64,000 nucleotides of DNA from Phycisphaerae bacterium (GCA_022180725.1 BQMO01000014.1:248001-312000); one strand, 5' to 3'. Positions 8,882-16,894 are shown, counted from the first letter of the stretch. Numbers and translations are program-made. Notes: a model not told the origin generated them from the letters alone.

Positions 8882-8944
8882 GCTGCCGTGCGAACGGACG
8901 TTTCCTCTGCCCCTCCGGGGCAGGATTGACAATGCGCCACCTGT

Positions 8945-9010
8945 CCCACGGGTTGCGCCCGCGAAGCGCGGGCTTCACCCGTGGCTACAGCCCATCGCCC
9001 CTTCGGGGCG
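8945..9010 (-). repeat. right inverted-repeat arm with internal hairpin
   Basis: CCACGGGT (8946-8953) pairs with ACCCGTGG (8977-8984) around an inner GCCCGCG/CGCGGGC stem. It ends in the hairpin CGCCCCTTCGGGGCG (8996-9010). The reverse complement matches the left arm, with the core at 8976-8993 identical. Confidence 0.75.
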
Positions 9011-9368
9011 AAGAAACGAGTCTTCAGCTTTGGTCTTTCCCGCGCAGCGGAGTCTTACGTCGCCACCGTCGCCGCGCACACCTCCGACCACGGCCCCTTT
9101 TCCCCGCTCGTGCTCACCCAGCGCAGGGCGCAGTACGCCGCCACAGCCCGCGTCCGCGCTCGGGAAGTCGGCGTGCAGCCGCCCCCGTGAACTGAGCGAG
9201 AGGAACTTGTACGAATCGCGGCTGCTTGGGCACGAGGCGGGGGGCGGGGGCGCGGGCGCGTTGGGGTCGGCCAGCGCGAGCCAGACTGCCGCGCTCTGGA
9301 TGCCCTCAGTTGCGCGAGCGTCGGGTCGGGCCATCGTTCAAGGCGGGAGAAGCGTGAAGGCGCGGGGG
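9011..9368. other. gene-free interval after the transposase element
   Basis: About 360 nt with no credible coding region. Open frames on both strands read through proline-, arginine- and glycine-rich sequence with no domain and no ribosome site. It could be decayed sequence left by element insertion; I see no feature in it. Confidence 0.5.
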
Positions 9369-9614
9369 CTATTTCTTGCGGGATCGCAGCACAAGCAGGC
9401 CCGCCACGAGAAAGAGAAGGCCGGCGCCCAGTGGGTACAGCGAGATGCGAAAGGCCTGCAAGCCGATCTGGCGATTCTCCGCCTGGCCGGCGTCCGCCAC
9501 GACACCGAGCAGCCCGAGCACGCCGCCGAGGAGACACGGGGTTGACAGCACGAAAAAGGTCGCGGCAACGGCGATGAGCACCTTTCCCCAGGATGTGCCT
9601 TTCCGATCGTTCAT
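9369..9614 (-). CDS. small two-helix membrane protein, unknown
   Basis: An 81-residue protein with two predicted membrane segments: a helix at about residues 11-35 (VLIAVAATFFVLSTPCLLGGVL region) and a second at about 55-75 (YPLGAGLLFLVAGLLVL region), with basic ends (SRKK). I chose the ATG at 9614 because GGAG sits 8 nt upstream. ATGs at 9641 and 9647 are alternatives that add a short N-terminus. No family was recognised and no operon partner is clear. It lies between the transposase region and the acyl-CoA dehydrogenase. Confidence 0.55.
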   Translation of the reverse strand: MNDRKGTSWGKVLIAVAATFFVLSTPCLLGGVLGLLGVVADAGQAENRQIGLQAFRISLYPLGAGLLFLVAGLLVLRSRKK

Positions 9615-9752
9615 GGCGGGGACTCCGGCGGGCGCGGCCATGATCATCGTGCCGACGCAGCGCGGCGTGGCGGAACAGACGCACGAACCGAATCGGCATG
9701 GTGTGCGAGAGCAGTCGAACCGCCGACGCACGAGGATTGGGGTGGGCGTAGA

Positions 9753-9820
9753 ACCCGCTCGCTGACGCTTGCGGCTCGTCGAGGCGAGAAACCCCGCTCG
9801 CTGACGCTCGCGGCTCGTGG
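9753..9820. repeat. two copies of a CGCTCGCTGACGCT-type repeat
   Basis: CCCGCTCGCTGACGCTTGCG (9754-9773) recurs as CCCGCTCGCTGACGCTCGCG (9793-9812), each followed by GCTCGT, about 39 nt apart. The unit itself holds two CGCTYGC sub-repeats. Such GAGCGTCAGCGAGCGGG-like strings are, from general knowledge, dispersed in planctomycete genomes. The function is unknown, and two copies are too few for a CRISPR array. Confidence 0.7.
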
Positions 9821-9825
9821 GGCGA

Positions 9826-11814
9826 TCACACCTTCACTTCGTCGGTGGGCACGGGTCCGGACCATTTCTGGCCGGGGAACTGCTTGATGCCGTCCTGTTT
9901 GGCGGTGCGTCCGGTGCCCTTGGCGGTGGGGCTGCGCTCGGGAATGATGAAGCGGTTGTTGGGCAGGGTGGCGCAGTGCTTCATGGCGATGTCAGCGCCC
10001 GAGAGCATGGTGGTGTCGGCGTTCTCGTAGAGTTCGCGGAAGCGGGCGAAGATTTCGACCTCGGCGAGGTCGAAGAAATGGATCGCGGCGGCCTTGTCGC
10101 GCTGGAACTCGGTGTCGGCGGCGCCGTTGGCGCCGTGGGCCTTCAGGTCCATGTCGAGGCGGGAGAGCGTGCACGCCCAGGCGTGGAGCCACATGGCAAC
10201 GTCGGCCATGCGGGCCTGGACGGCCTGGCGGTCGAGCATGCCCACGTCGTACTTCTTGCTCATCACCTTGAACTGGTAACTGTGTTCGCGGATGAGGTTG
10301 CAGAGTCGCTGGGCGATGGGCTGCAACTCGGCGGCGACGGCCGGCGGCTTGGGGGCGGCGCGGCGGACGCCGAAGTAGACCTCCAGCCCGAGCGGGATGG
10401 CGATCTTCATGAGGCGCATGTTGAAGGAGTTTTTCAGGGCCTTGGCGAGGTAGCCGCCGAGGGGCTCGTCGGGGTCCTTGAGGAGTGCCGCGCGGACGCC
10501 GAGCATCTGCTCGGCGAGCTGCTTGCCGCCGTAGCCGAAGATGTAGGACTGCATGACTTCGTTGGCGCCCTCGACGATGAGGTTGATGCGCGAGTCGCGG
10601 AAGATGCGTTCGACCTCGTTCTCGGTCATGTAGCCCTCGCCGCCCATGATCTGCATGGCGTCGTTGGTGACGCGCCAGCCCATCTCGGAGGCGAAGACCT
10701 TGCAGAGGGCGGTCTCGACCTGGATGTCCTCGTCGTGGCGGTCGAGCATGCCGGTGGTCATGTAGAGGACGGCGTCGATGGCGTAGTCGTACGCGGCCAT
10801 GCGGGCGATGCGCAAGCGGACGAGTTCCTTGTCGGCGAGGGGCGCGCCGAACTGGTGGCGCGTCATGGCCCACTTGGTGGCCTGGTCGAAGGCGCGGCGG
10901 GCGCCGCCGAGCATGCCCGCGGAGAGCGTGCAGCGGCCGTAGTTGAGGCAGGAGAGGGCCATCTGGAAGCCGCGGCCTTCCTTGCCGAGGAGATGGCTCT
11001 TGTGGACGCGGGCCTTGGTGAAGCGGATGCGGGCCTGCCAGGTGCCGCGGATGCCGCACTTGCTGCGGTTTTTCTGGAAGATCTCGACGCCCTCGATCCA
11101 GGGGTGCATGACCAGGGCCGAGACTTTCCCCTTGCCGTCGGGGCGTTCTTCGCGGGCCATGACGGTGAAGAGGCCGGAGAGGGCGCCGCTGGTGGCCCAC
11201 TTTTTTTCGCCGGTAATGACGTAGTAATCGCCGTCGCGGGTGAAGGTGGTTTCCTGCCCGCCGGCGTCGCAGCCGACGTTGGGCTCGGAGAGGCAGAACG
11301 CGCTGAGCCAGTCCTTGGCGAGGTGGGGGAGCCACTTCTTCTTCTGCTCGTCGTTGCCGAAGAGCATGACGGCCTTGCAGCCGATGGACTGGTGGGCGGA
11401 GACCATGACGGCGGTGGACCCGCAGTAGGACCCGATTTTCTCGAGGACGCGGTTGTAGGAGGTGATGCCCATGCCCAGCCCGCCGTACTCCTTGGGGATG
11501 GTCATGCCGAGCACGCCGAGGGCAAAGAGTTTGTCGACGACCCAGCGGGGGATCTCCTGATCCTGGTCAATCTGGATGGCGGGGTGTTCGGTGCGGAGGT
11601 ACTCGTCGAGGCGGGCGAGGAGTTGATCGCACTCGGCCTGTTCACGCGGGTCCTGCGTCGGGTAGGGGAAGTAGGAGTCGAGGCGCAGATTGCCCCAGAA
11701 GAGATTCTTGACCGGGCCCATCTTGGCGGGCTCGGCGCCGAGCCATTCCTCGGCCTCTTCCAGCAGTTTGCGGTCGGCTTCTTTGATGCCCTTGAGTGTT
11801 TTCAGGTCGGCCAT
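9826..11814 (-). CDS. acyl-CoA dehydrogenase (long FadE-like form)
   Basis: A 662-residue FAD enzyme that makes the first alpha,beta double bond in acyl-CoA during fatty-acid breakdown. The N-terminal helical domain, the middle beta-domain (FCLSEPNVGCDAGGQET, then WATSGALSG) and the C-terminal helical domain are in the usual order. The likely catalytic Glu is near residue 415 in LIVEGANEVMQ. About 200 further residues form a C-terminal extension like that of very-long-chain and long FadE enzymes. The start at 11814 has GAGGA about 7 nt upstream. The enoyl-CoA hydratase gene lies just upstream on the same strand, so two consecutive beta-oxidation steps are adjacent. Chain-length preference is not visible. 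Confidence 0.9.
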   Translation of the reverse strand: MADLKTLKGIKEADRKLLEEAEEWLGAEPAKMGPVKNLFWGNLRLDSYFPYPTQDPREQAECDQLLARLDEYLRTEHPAIQIDQDQEIPRWVVDKLFALGVLGMTIPKEYGGLGMGITSYNRVLEKIGSYCGSTAVMVSAHQSIGCKAVMLFGNDEQKKKWLPHLAKDWLSAFCLSEPNVGCDAGGQETTFTRDGDYYVITGEKKWATSGALSGLFTVMAREERPDGKGKVSALVMHPWIEGVEIFQKNRSKCGIRGTWQARIRFTKARVHKSHLLGKEGRGFQMALSCLNYGRCTLSAGMLGGARRAFDQATKWAMTRHQFGAPLADKELVRLRIARMAAYDYAIDAVLYMTTGMLDRHDEDIQVETALCKVFASEMGWRVTNDAMQIMGGEGYMTENEVERIFRDSRINLIVEGANEVMQSYIFGYGGKQLAEQMLGVRAALLKDPDEPLGGYLAKALKNSFNMRLMKIAIPLGLEVYFGVRRAAPKPPAVAAELQPIAQRLCNLIREHSYQFKVMSKKYDVGMLDRQAVQARMADVAMWLHAWACTLSRLDMDLKAHGANGAADTEFQRDKAAAIHFFDLAEVEIFARFRELYENADTTMLSGADIAMKHCATLPNNRFIIPERSPTAKGTGRTAKQDGIKQFPGQKWSGPVPTDEVKV

Positions 11815-11912
11815 AGGGTCCTCGTCAGATCAATGGACAAGAATATCCAGTATATGCGAGCCGGGTATCATGGCTGCCGGCGCAAATGTCGGGGATGGCA
11901 TGTGGGCGCGGT

Positions 11913-12803
11913 TCATGGCTTCTTGCCCTTGTCGAAGAAGGCCTGGATCGCGGCCCGGCCTGCGGGCGTGTTGCGGAGGCGGACGAGTTCGCGTTGTTCA
12001 ACGTCGATCGCGGCGGCCCAGCCGCGGGAGAGGCCCGCGTCGACGGCCATCGCGACGGCCCGGCCCGAATCGGTCGCGGCGATTTCGGTTCGAATGGAGC
12101 CCAGCGCCGCGAGGACCTTTCCGGCGACATCCGGACGGCCGATCCAGCGTGAGGGCGCTCCGTCGCGTTCGCGGCCACGCACCGTGGCGCCGGCGACCCA
12201 GGCCTTGGCGGTCGCGAGCAGCGAGGCGGCGTCGGGGGCCACGGCGTCGAAGAGGCCCGCGGCTACGGCCTCGTCGAACATCATCGGCTTGCCCGAGGCG
12301 GTTCGGCGGATGGCCTCGGCAGGGTCGATACGCGCGGGGAGGAGGTTGGTGCCACCCCAGCCCGGGCAGATGCCCAGCCCGGCCTCAGGGAGGCCGACGG
12401 GGTATGGCTTGGCCCCGGGAGCACCGATGAGCGCGTCGCAGTGCATGGCCAGTTCAAGCCCGCCGCCCAGGGCCGCTCCGTTGATCGCGGCGGCGGTCGG
12501 GTAGGGGAGTTGCGAGAGCATGCCGAAGACGCGTCCCGCGTAGGCGAGGTACGTGTGCAGGTCGGGATCGGCGAGGTCGACGATGGCTTTCAGGTCGGCC
12601 CCGGCGACAAAGACACGGTCGCTCGCGGAAGCGAGCACCAGCCCACGGAGGTCGGTGGGCAGGGTCTTGATCGAGGCTTCCAGCCGCTCGATCAACCCGC
12701 GCTCAAGAACCACGACGGGCTTGCCGGGTTGTTCGAGCGTGAGGATCCCGACACCCGCGGTGGGGCCGGTGGTATCGCGTGAAAACGGGAGCGGCGTGAC
12801 CAT
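11913..12803 (-). CDS. enoyl-CoA hydratase/isomerase family protein
   Basis: A 296-residue crotonase-fold protein, expected to hydrate trans-2-enoyl-CoA. The oxyanion-hole segments are FVAGADLKAI and NGAALGGGLELAMHCD; the latter lacks the first of the two classical catalytic Glu positions in an obvious form, so isomerase or other crotonase chemistry is possible. The C-terminal segment (ATAKAWV to the end) is somewhat longer than in simple hydratases and resembles the linker of multifunctional FadB/FadJ proteins, but no dehydrogenase domain follows. The start at 12803 is chosen because a -10-like TACACT lies 7 nt upstream. It is 98 nt upstream of the acyl-CoA dehydrogenase on the same strand. 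Confidence 0.85.
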   Translation of the reverse strand: MVTPLPFSRDTTGPTAGVGILTLEQPGKPVVVLERGLIERLEASIKTLPTDLRGLVLASASDRVFVAGADLKAIVDLADPDLHTYLAYAGRVFGMLSQLPYPTAAAINGAALGGGLELAMHCDALIGAPGAKPYPVGLPEAGLGICPGWGGTNLLPARIDPAEAIRRTASGKPMMFDEAVAAGLFDAVAPDAASLLATAKAWVAGATVRGRERDGAPSRWIGRPDVAGKVLAALGSIRTEIAATDSGRAVAMAVDAGLSRGWAAAIDVEQRELVRLRNTPAGRAAIQAFFDKGKKP

Positions 12804-12810
12804 TCGGTGA

Positions 12811-12816
12811 AGTGTA
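12811..12816 (-). promoter_or_regulatory. -10-like TACACT of the enoyl-CoA hydratase gene
   Basis: On the minus strand TACACT ends 7 nt before the ATG at 12803. This predicts a leaderless start; no Shine-Dalgarno site is present. Confidence 0.45.
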
Positions 12817-12941
12817 GGAGGCGGGCTTGTCGATTGCGTGCTTCCGTCCGCGAACAGACCTCGACGCGACACGTACGACAACCATCCCGGGCTGTCGAAC
12901 GTGGCGATCTGGCGGGTGGCGGCATACGGTTGGATCACGCC

Positions 12942-13025
12942 GCGGCTGTGGCGAAATTGGCAGACGCGCTAGATTCAGGTTCTAGTGGGGTAACACCCTT
13001 GGAGGTTCAAGTCCTCTCAGCCGCA
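12942..13025 (+). tRNA. tRNA-Leu (CAG)
   Basis: An 84-nt class II tRNA. The acceptor stem GCGGCTG pairs with CAGCCGC, with discriminator A at 13025. The anticodon stem CTAGA/TCTAG encloses the loop TTCAGGT, giving anticodon CAG. The variable arm is long (GTGGGGTAACACCC) and the T-loop is GGTTCAAGTCC. CCA is not encoded. A TACGGT hexamer at 12925-12930 is a plausible -10. Confidence 0.95.
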
Positions 13026-13029
13026 TTGA

Positions 13030-13051
13030 CCCGCCGCAAGGCGGGTTTTTT
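13030..13051 (+). terminator. intrinsic terminator after tRNA-Leu
   Basis: A CCCGCC-GCAA-GGCGGG hairpin followed by six T residues, 4 nt after the tRNA. This is a textbook intrinsic terminator. Confidence 0.9.
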
Positions 13052-13117
13052 GCTGTCCGCGTGGCCGTGACGCGAGGGGGATGTCGGCAAGCCGATGGCC
13101 GCCGGGCCGAGTCCACG

Positions 13118-13123
13118 TAGACT
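13118..13123 (+). promoter_or_regulatory. -10-like TAGACT of the RNase HII-like gene
   Basis: TAGACT ends 6 nt before the ATG at 13130. A leaderless transcript is predicted; no ribosome site is visible. Confidence 0.5.
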
Positions 13124-13129
13124 GACGGC

Positions 13130-14164
13130 ATGCGGACCGTGCTGGCGGGGATCGACGAGGCAGGATGGGGCCCGACGCTGGGGCCGTTCTGCGTGGGGCA
13201 GGCGGTGCTGTCGCTTCCCGGCGTAGGAGAAGGACCGGCGCCGGACCTGTGGGACGTGCTCGCCGATGGAGTGTGCCGCGAACCGGGACGCGCGGGCGCG
13301 ACGGATCGTCGCGGGCGCGTGCCGATCGCGGACTCCAAAGCGTTGAAACTCTCGAACAGCGTCAAGTCGGTGCACCCGTTGGTCCATCTGGAGCGGGGGG
13401 TGCTGGCCTTTGAACGGCTGCGACGGGGCGAACTTCCGGCGTCGGACGACGGCTTGCTTGAAGCGTTGGGCGTCGAGCAGTCTCGGCCTGCGTGGTATTC
13501 GGGCGAAGCCCAGAGGCTTCCGCTCTCCATGACCGCGGGCGAGGCGAATCTGTCGGCGGCGCGCGTGGAGGCAACGGCCACGAGGGCGGGCGTGCGAGTC
13601 GAGGACATCCGTGTGGACGTGACGTGGGAGCCGGGTTTCAACGAGGCGGTGCGGGAGCGTGGCAACAAGGCCGACGCGGCGTTGGCGGCCCTCTGTCGGC
13701 ACCTGCGCCGGCTCTGGGCGCAGTGGGCCGGGACGCACGACGACGCGGGCATGCCTCAACGTCTGGGGATCGCGTGCGATCGTCTCGGCGGGCGCGTGGC
13801 GTACGCCGACGTACTGGCGCTGATGCTTCCCGACGCGACGATCGAGACGCTGGAAGAAGCGCCCGCGCGAAGCCGGTACATGCTGACGCGCGCGGGTGAA
13901 TCGCCTCGCCGGGCGGGGATCGTGTTTCTGTCCGAGGGTGAGTCGGCGCACCTGCCGGTGGCGCTGGCGTCGATGGCGGCGAAGTACGTTCGGGAGGTTC
14001 TGATGGCGCGGTTCAACCGGCACTGGGGCGCGGCGTATCGTGACCTGGCGGGCGGCGAACTGAAGCCCACCGCGGGGTACGCGCTGGACGCGCGCCGATG
14101 GCTGGAGGACATGAAGGACGTGCTGACGCCGGCGCAGCGGCGGGCGCTCGTGAGGATCGCGTGA
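13130..14164 (+). CDS. divergent RNase HII-like protein
   Basis: A 344-residue protein that looks like a diverged member of the RNase H type 2 superfamily. It opens with GIDEAGWGPTLGP (Asp9, Glu10), parallel to GIDEAGRGPLAGP of RNase HII. Further parallels are IADSKALKLS (for DSKKL), ACDRLGGR (for the third acidic residue) and EGESAHLPVALASMAAKYVRE (for GD..S..AAASI.AKV.RD). The Arg of GRG is Trp here, and the fourth acidic position appears to be Glu rather than Asp. At 344 residues it is much longer than standard RNase HII (about 200), with insertions between the motifs. Activity on RNA-DNA hybrids is therefore uncertain. Its stop codon shares one base with the ribD start. Confidence 0.7.
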   Translation: MRTVLAGIDEAGWGPTLGPFCVGQAVLSLPGVGEGPAPDLWDVLADGVCREPGRAGATDRRGRVPIADSKALKLSNSVKSVHPLVHLERGVLAFERLRRGELPASDDGLLEALGVEQSRPAWYSGEAQRLPLSMTAGEANLSAARVEATATRAGVRVEDIRVDVTWEPGFNEAVRERGNKADAALAALCRHLRRLWAQWAGTHDDAGMPQRLGIACDRLGGRVAYADVLALMLPDATIETLEEAPARSRYMLTRAGESPRRAGIVFLSEGESAHLPVALASMAAKYVREVLMARFNRHWGAAYRDLAGGELKPTAGYALDARRWLEDMKDVLTPAQRRALVRIA

Positions 14165-15321
14165 TGGATCATGCCCGATATCTCGACCTGGCGGCGCGGC
14201 ACGCCCTGCGGGCGTTCGGGCATGTCGAGCCGAATCCGCTCGTGGGCGCGGTCCTGGTGCGAGACGGTCGGGTGATCGGCGTGGGACACCACCGGAAGTT
14301 CGGCGGCCCGCACGCCGAGGCCGAGGCCTTGGCCGACGCGGCGAGGCGGGGCGAAGCGACGCGCGGCGCGACGCTGTACGTGACGCTCGAGCCATGCGCG
14401 ACGGCGGGGAAGCAACCGGCGTGCGCGCCTCGCGTCCTGGATGCGGGCGTGGCGCGGGTGGTCTTTGCGCGGCGCGATCCGCACCCGACCAAGGGCGGGG
14501 GCGCGGCGTGGCTGACGGCGCGGGGCGTGACGTGCGACCTTTGCGAGGCCAGTCGGCTGGCGATCGGCCTCTCGGACCCGTTCGTGCACCGCGTGACGAC
14601 GGGCCGGCCGTGGGTGATCGCGAAGTGGGCGCAGACCATCGACGGGCGCGTGGCCACGCGCACGGGCGAGAGCAAGTGGATCTCGGGCGACCTGGCGCGC
14701 CGACGAGTGCACCGCCTGCGGGCGCGGGTTGACGCGGTGCTGACGGGGATCGGGACGGTGGTGGCGGATGATCCGATGCTGACGCCGCGCGGGGTGCGTG
14801 TGATTCGGCCCGCGGCGAGGGTCGTCGCGGATACCGACCTGGATATCTCCCCGCAGGCCTCGCTGGTGACATCGGCCCGCGAACATCGGTCGCTCGTGGC
14901 GTGCGAGGCGGAACTGGCGGGGTCGGCGATCATGGCGCGTCGGCGTGGCGTGCTGGAGCAGGCCGGGGTCACGATCGTGCCCGTCCCGCCGTCGAGCAAC
15001 GGGTTGGGAATCGACCTGCGTTCGTTGTTGGAACTGTTGCATCGGTCGCACGGGGTGGCGACGGTGCTCGTCGAAGCCGGGCCGGGGTTGCTGGGGTCGC
15101 TGCTGGAGCAGGATTTGATTGACGAGGCGGTGGTGTACATCGCGCCGATGCTGCTGGGGGACGAGTTGGCGAGGTCCGTGGCGGTGGGGCGGATCGCCGA
15201 GTCGCTGCGGGCGGCAAAGCGGATGTATCTGTGGCGGCTCAAGGCCGTGGGCGAGGACGTAGAACTGGTGTACCGCCGCCGCCCGCCGGGCAGAGCCGAG
15301 CCTGTCACGCTACCGGCTTGA
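14164..15321 (+). CDS. ribD: bifunctional riboflavin biosynthesis deaminase/reductase RibD
   Basis: A 385-residue two-domain enzyme for steps two and three of riboflavin synthesis: deamination of the pyrimidine, then reduction of the ribosyl chain with NADPH. The N-terminal deaminase domain holds the zinc site His50-Ala-Glu52, Cys78 and Cys87 (HAE ... PCATAGKQPAC). From about residue 150 a dihydrofolate-reductase-like domain begins with WVIAKWAQTIDGRVATRTGESKWIS and reaches LVEAGPGLLGSLLEQDLIDE. The ATG at 14164 overlaps the upstream stop by one base (TGATG), implying coupled translation. The other rib genes are not in the window. Its 3' end overlaps the convergent ygfZ gene by 17 nt. Confidence 0.93.
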   Translation: MDHARYLDLAARHALRAFGHVEPNPLVGAVLVRDGRVIGVGHHRKFGGPHAEAEALADAARRGEATRGATLYVTLEPCATAGKQPACAPRVLDAGVARVVFARRDPHPTKGGGAAWLTARGVTCDLCEASRLAIGLSDPFVHRVTTGRPWVIAKWAQTIDGRVATRTGESKWISGDLARRRVHRLRARVDAVLTGIGTVVADDPMLTPRGVRVIRPAARVVADTDLDISPQASLVTSAREHRSLVACEAELAGSAIMARRRGVLEQAGVTIVPVPPSSNGLGIDLRSLLELLHRSHGVATVLVEAGPGLLGSLLEQDLIDEAVVYIAPMLLGDELARSVAVGRIAESLRAAKRMYLWRLKAVGEDVELVYRRRPPGRAEPVTLPA

Positions 15322-16555
15322 AGGCGCGGGACCAGAAGGTGAGTTGCGGCTGGACGGTGCCCATGAGCGGCTTGCCGGCGACCTCGGTGCGGAGCACCGT
15401 GCCCGGCGCGTGGTGCCCGAACGTCACCGACGCGAAGGCGACGGGGATCGACCCGAGCATGGGGCTGAGGCTGGAACTGGAGACGGCGCCGACCGGGTCG
15501 GGCGCCTCGCCCGCGAAGAGTTGCGAGCCGCTCTCGGGTTGCACCGGCAAACCCGTGGCCTCGTCCTGGCGCGATTCGAACTTGAGGGCGACCAGGACCT
15601 GCTTGGGATGCCCGCGCGCGTGCAGCCGGGCGACGATCTCCTGCCCGAGGTAGCACCCCTTGGTGAGCGAGACGCGGTCGTCGAACAGCCCCGTTTCGGC
15701 GGGGAGGCTTTCGGCGCCGAAGTCGATGTTGTAGAGCGGGGTGCCGGCCTCGATGCGGGCGATGTTCAAGGCGTGCCACCCGGCGGGGCGGAGTTTCACG
15801 CGGGAACACACATTGCGCCAGGGGTTGGGCGGCGCGGGCATGCCCTCGGCGGCTTCGATCTCGCGGCCTGCCTCGACGAGCAACGCGTACACCTTCGCGG
15901 CGTTCTCGACGGGGACGATCAGTTCCAGCCCGAGTTCGCCCGCCGAGTCCTCGCGATAGACGACCACCGGCGCGCCGGCGATACTCACGACGCAGGCGCG
16001 GTCGGGGAGGAGTTCCTCGAAGGCCGGGCCCGAGGCGTCGGCGCCGCTGGCGTGCTGGGCGACGGCCATGAGCAGGTGCAGCCCCGTGGGGCCGTGCAGC
16101 GCGAACCGGTGCAGCGGCTCGGTCCGGTCGGAGAGTTTCAGGTCTTCCGCGACGACGTAATGGTTCAGCCCGGCGCGGGTGCGCTCGGCGGCGAGCGTGT
16201 CGAGCTCGAGCAGCGTCCGCTGCGGGAGGTCGATGACGCGCAGATCGGCGTCGATGCGGCCTTTCTTGTTGAGCCAGAACGATCGTCGTACGCGGAACGG
16301 CCCCAGACCCTTGAGGTCCTGCGTGACCATGCGGTTGAGGAAGTCGAGCCGGTCCTTGCCGGTCAGTTCGATGATCCCGCGCTGCGGCTGATCGATCAGC
16401 ACGCAGTGCTTCCGCAGCGCGGCGTACTCGAACTCCAGTTCCCCGAAGGTGCCGACCAGTTCGATGGCCTCAGCGGGCTTGTCGGCGGTCCCGTAGGCGA
16501 GCAGCGATGCCTCGGCCTGGTGATGCGCACGCTGGAGCGGGCTTTGGCGGGCCAT
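15305..16555 (-). CDS. ygfZ: YgfZ/GcvT-like folate-binding protein
   Basis: A 416-residue member of the YgfZ family, tetrahydrofolate-dependent proteins that help assemble or repair iron-sulfur clusters. They are related in fold to the glycine-cleavage T protein. The YgfZ signature KGCYLGQEIVARLHARG is complete, with its conserved cysteine near residue 301. An N-terminal GcvT-like domain (DRLDFLNRMVTQDL) and a C-terminal barrel segment flank it. The ATG at 16555 is chosen because a -10-like TACCAT lies 6 nt upstream. The gene converges on ribD with a 17-nt overlap. Aminomethyltransferase activity is unlikely because the YgfZ cysteine motif is present. Confidence 0.87.
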   Translation of the reverse strand: MARQSPLQRAHHQAEASLLAYGTADKPAEAIELVGTFGELEFEYAALRKHCVLIDQPQRGIIELTGKDRLDFLNRMVTQDLKGLGPFRVRRSFWLNKKGRIDADLRVIDLPQRTLLELDTLAAERTRAGLNHYVVAEDLKLSDRTEPLHRFALHGPTGLHLLMAVAQHASGADASGPAFEELLPDRACVVSIAGAPVVVYREDSAGELGLELIVPVENAAKVYALLVEAGREIEAAEGMPAPPNPWRNVCSRVKLRPAGWHALNIARIEAGTPLYNIDFGAESLPAETGLFDDRVSLTKGCYLGQEIVARLHARGHPKQVLVALKFESRQDEATGLPVQPESGSQLFAGEAPDPVGAVSSSSLSPMLGSIPVAFASVTFGHHAPGTVLRTEVAGKPLMGTVQPQLTFWSRAFKPVA

Positions 16556-16561
16556 GAGCGG

Positions 16562-16567
16562 ATGGTA
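16562..16567 (-). promoter_or_regulatory. -10-like TACCAT of ygfZ
   Basis: On the minus strand TACCAT ends 6 nt before the ATG at 16555, predicting a leaderless mRNA. No Shine-Dalgarno motif is present. Confidence 0.45.
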
Positions 16568-16642
16568 GCGGGATGGACCGGTGTGCATCTCGTGCTGAAG
16601 ACTCGTCGCGGGGGTGGGGGGTTACTACCATGCGTGCCTCTG

Positions 16643-16725
16643 GCCGGAGTGGCGGAATGGCAGACGCGATGGATTCAAAATCCATTTCCCGCAAGGGAGT
16701 GTGGGTTCAAGTCCCTCCTCCGGCA
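16643..16725 (+). tRNA. tRNA-Leu (CAA)
   Basis: An 83-nt class II tRNA. The acceptor stem GCCGGAG pairs with CTCCGGC, with discriminator A. The anticodon stem ATGGA/TCCAT holds the loop TTCAAAA, anticodon CAA. A long variable arm (TTCCCGCAAGGGAG) and T-arm GGGTTCAAGTCCC are present; CCA is not encoded. No T-rich terminator follows. TACCAT at 16626-16631 is a possible -10. Confidence 0.95.
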
Positions 16726-16894
16726 TTGAAACCCGGGTGCCGAGTATGGAGCGTCCGGGATAGAAGGAAGTCGGCCGCGGCGAATCGGACATTCCGGGCA
16801 CAGGGTCGTGTGCAACCTCGGCGTGTCGCGCGGCGTAAGGTTGGGTCGGGTCGGGGGCTGAAGCGCTGGGGGTGGACCAGAGGCTTGGGAGGGG

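Larger units (their letters stand above)
8281..9010 (+). mobile_element. IS200/RAYT-like element with long imperfect inverted repeats
   Basis: The transposase gene at 8429 is bounded by arms that are imperfect reverse complements of each other. An identical 18-base core, GGGCTGTAGCCACGGGTG, lies at 8298-8315 and, inverted, at 8976-8993. Similarity continues on both sides: the CGCCCC..GGGGCG hairpins at 8281-8295 and 8996-9010, and inward to a TTCCTCnGCCCCTCC segment near 8380-8402 and 8902-8916. Each arm also folds on itself through CCACGGGT/ACCCGTGG. This matches REP-associated tyrosine transposases or IS200 relatives, which use hairpin ends. Exact ends and target duplication cannot be set from one copy. 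Confidence 0.72.

Noticed and set aside
9055..9699. 214-codon minus-strand open frame after the transposase element
   Set aside because: It is Arg/Pro-rich, overlaps the better-supported small membrane gene in another frame, and shows no family features.
9753..9820. CRISPR-like array
   Set aside because: Only two copies, a spacing too short for spacers, and no cas genes.
9817..12504. 895-codon plus-strand open frame opposite the acyl-CoA dehydrogenase and hydratase genes
   Set aside because: It is antisense to two genes with clear family motifs, has no domain of its own, and is a by-product of high-GC codon use.
13007..14872. 621-codon minus-strand open frame over the RNase HII-like and ribD genes
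   Set aside because: Arg/Pro-rich without domain; the sense genes carry conserved active-site motifs.
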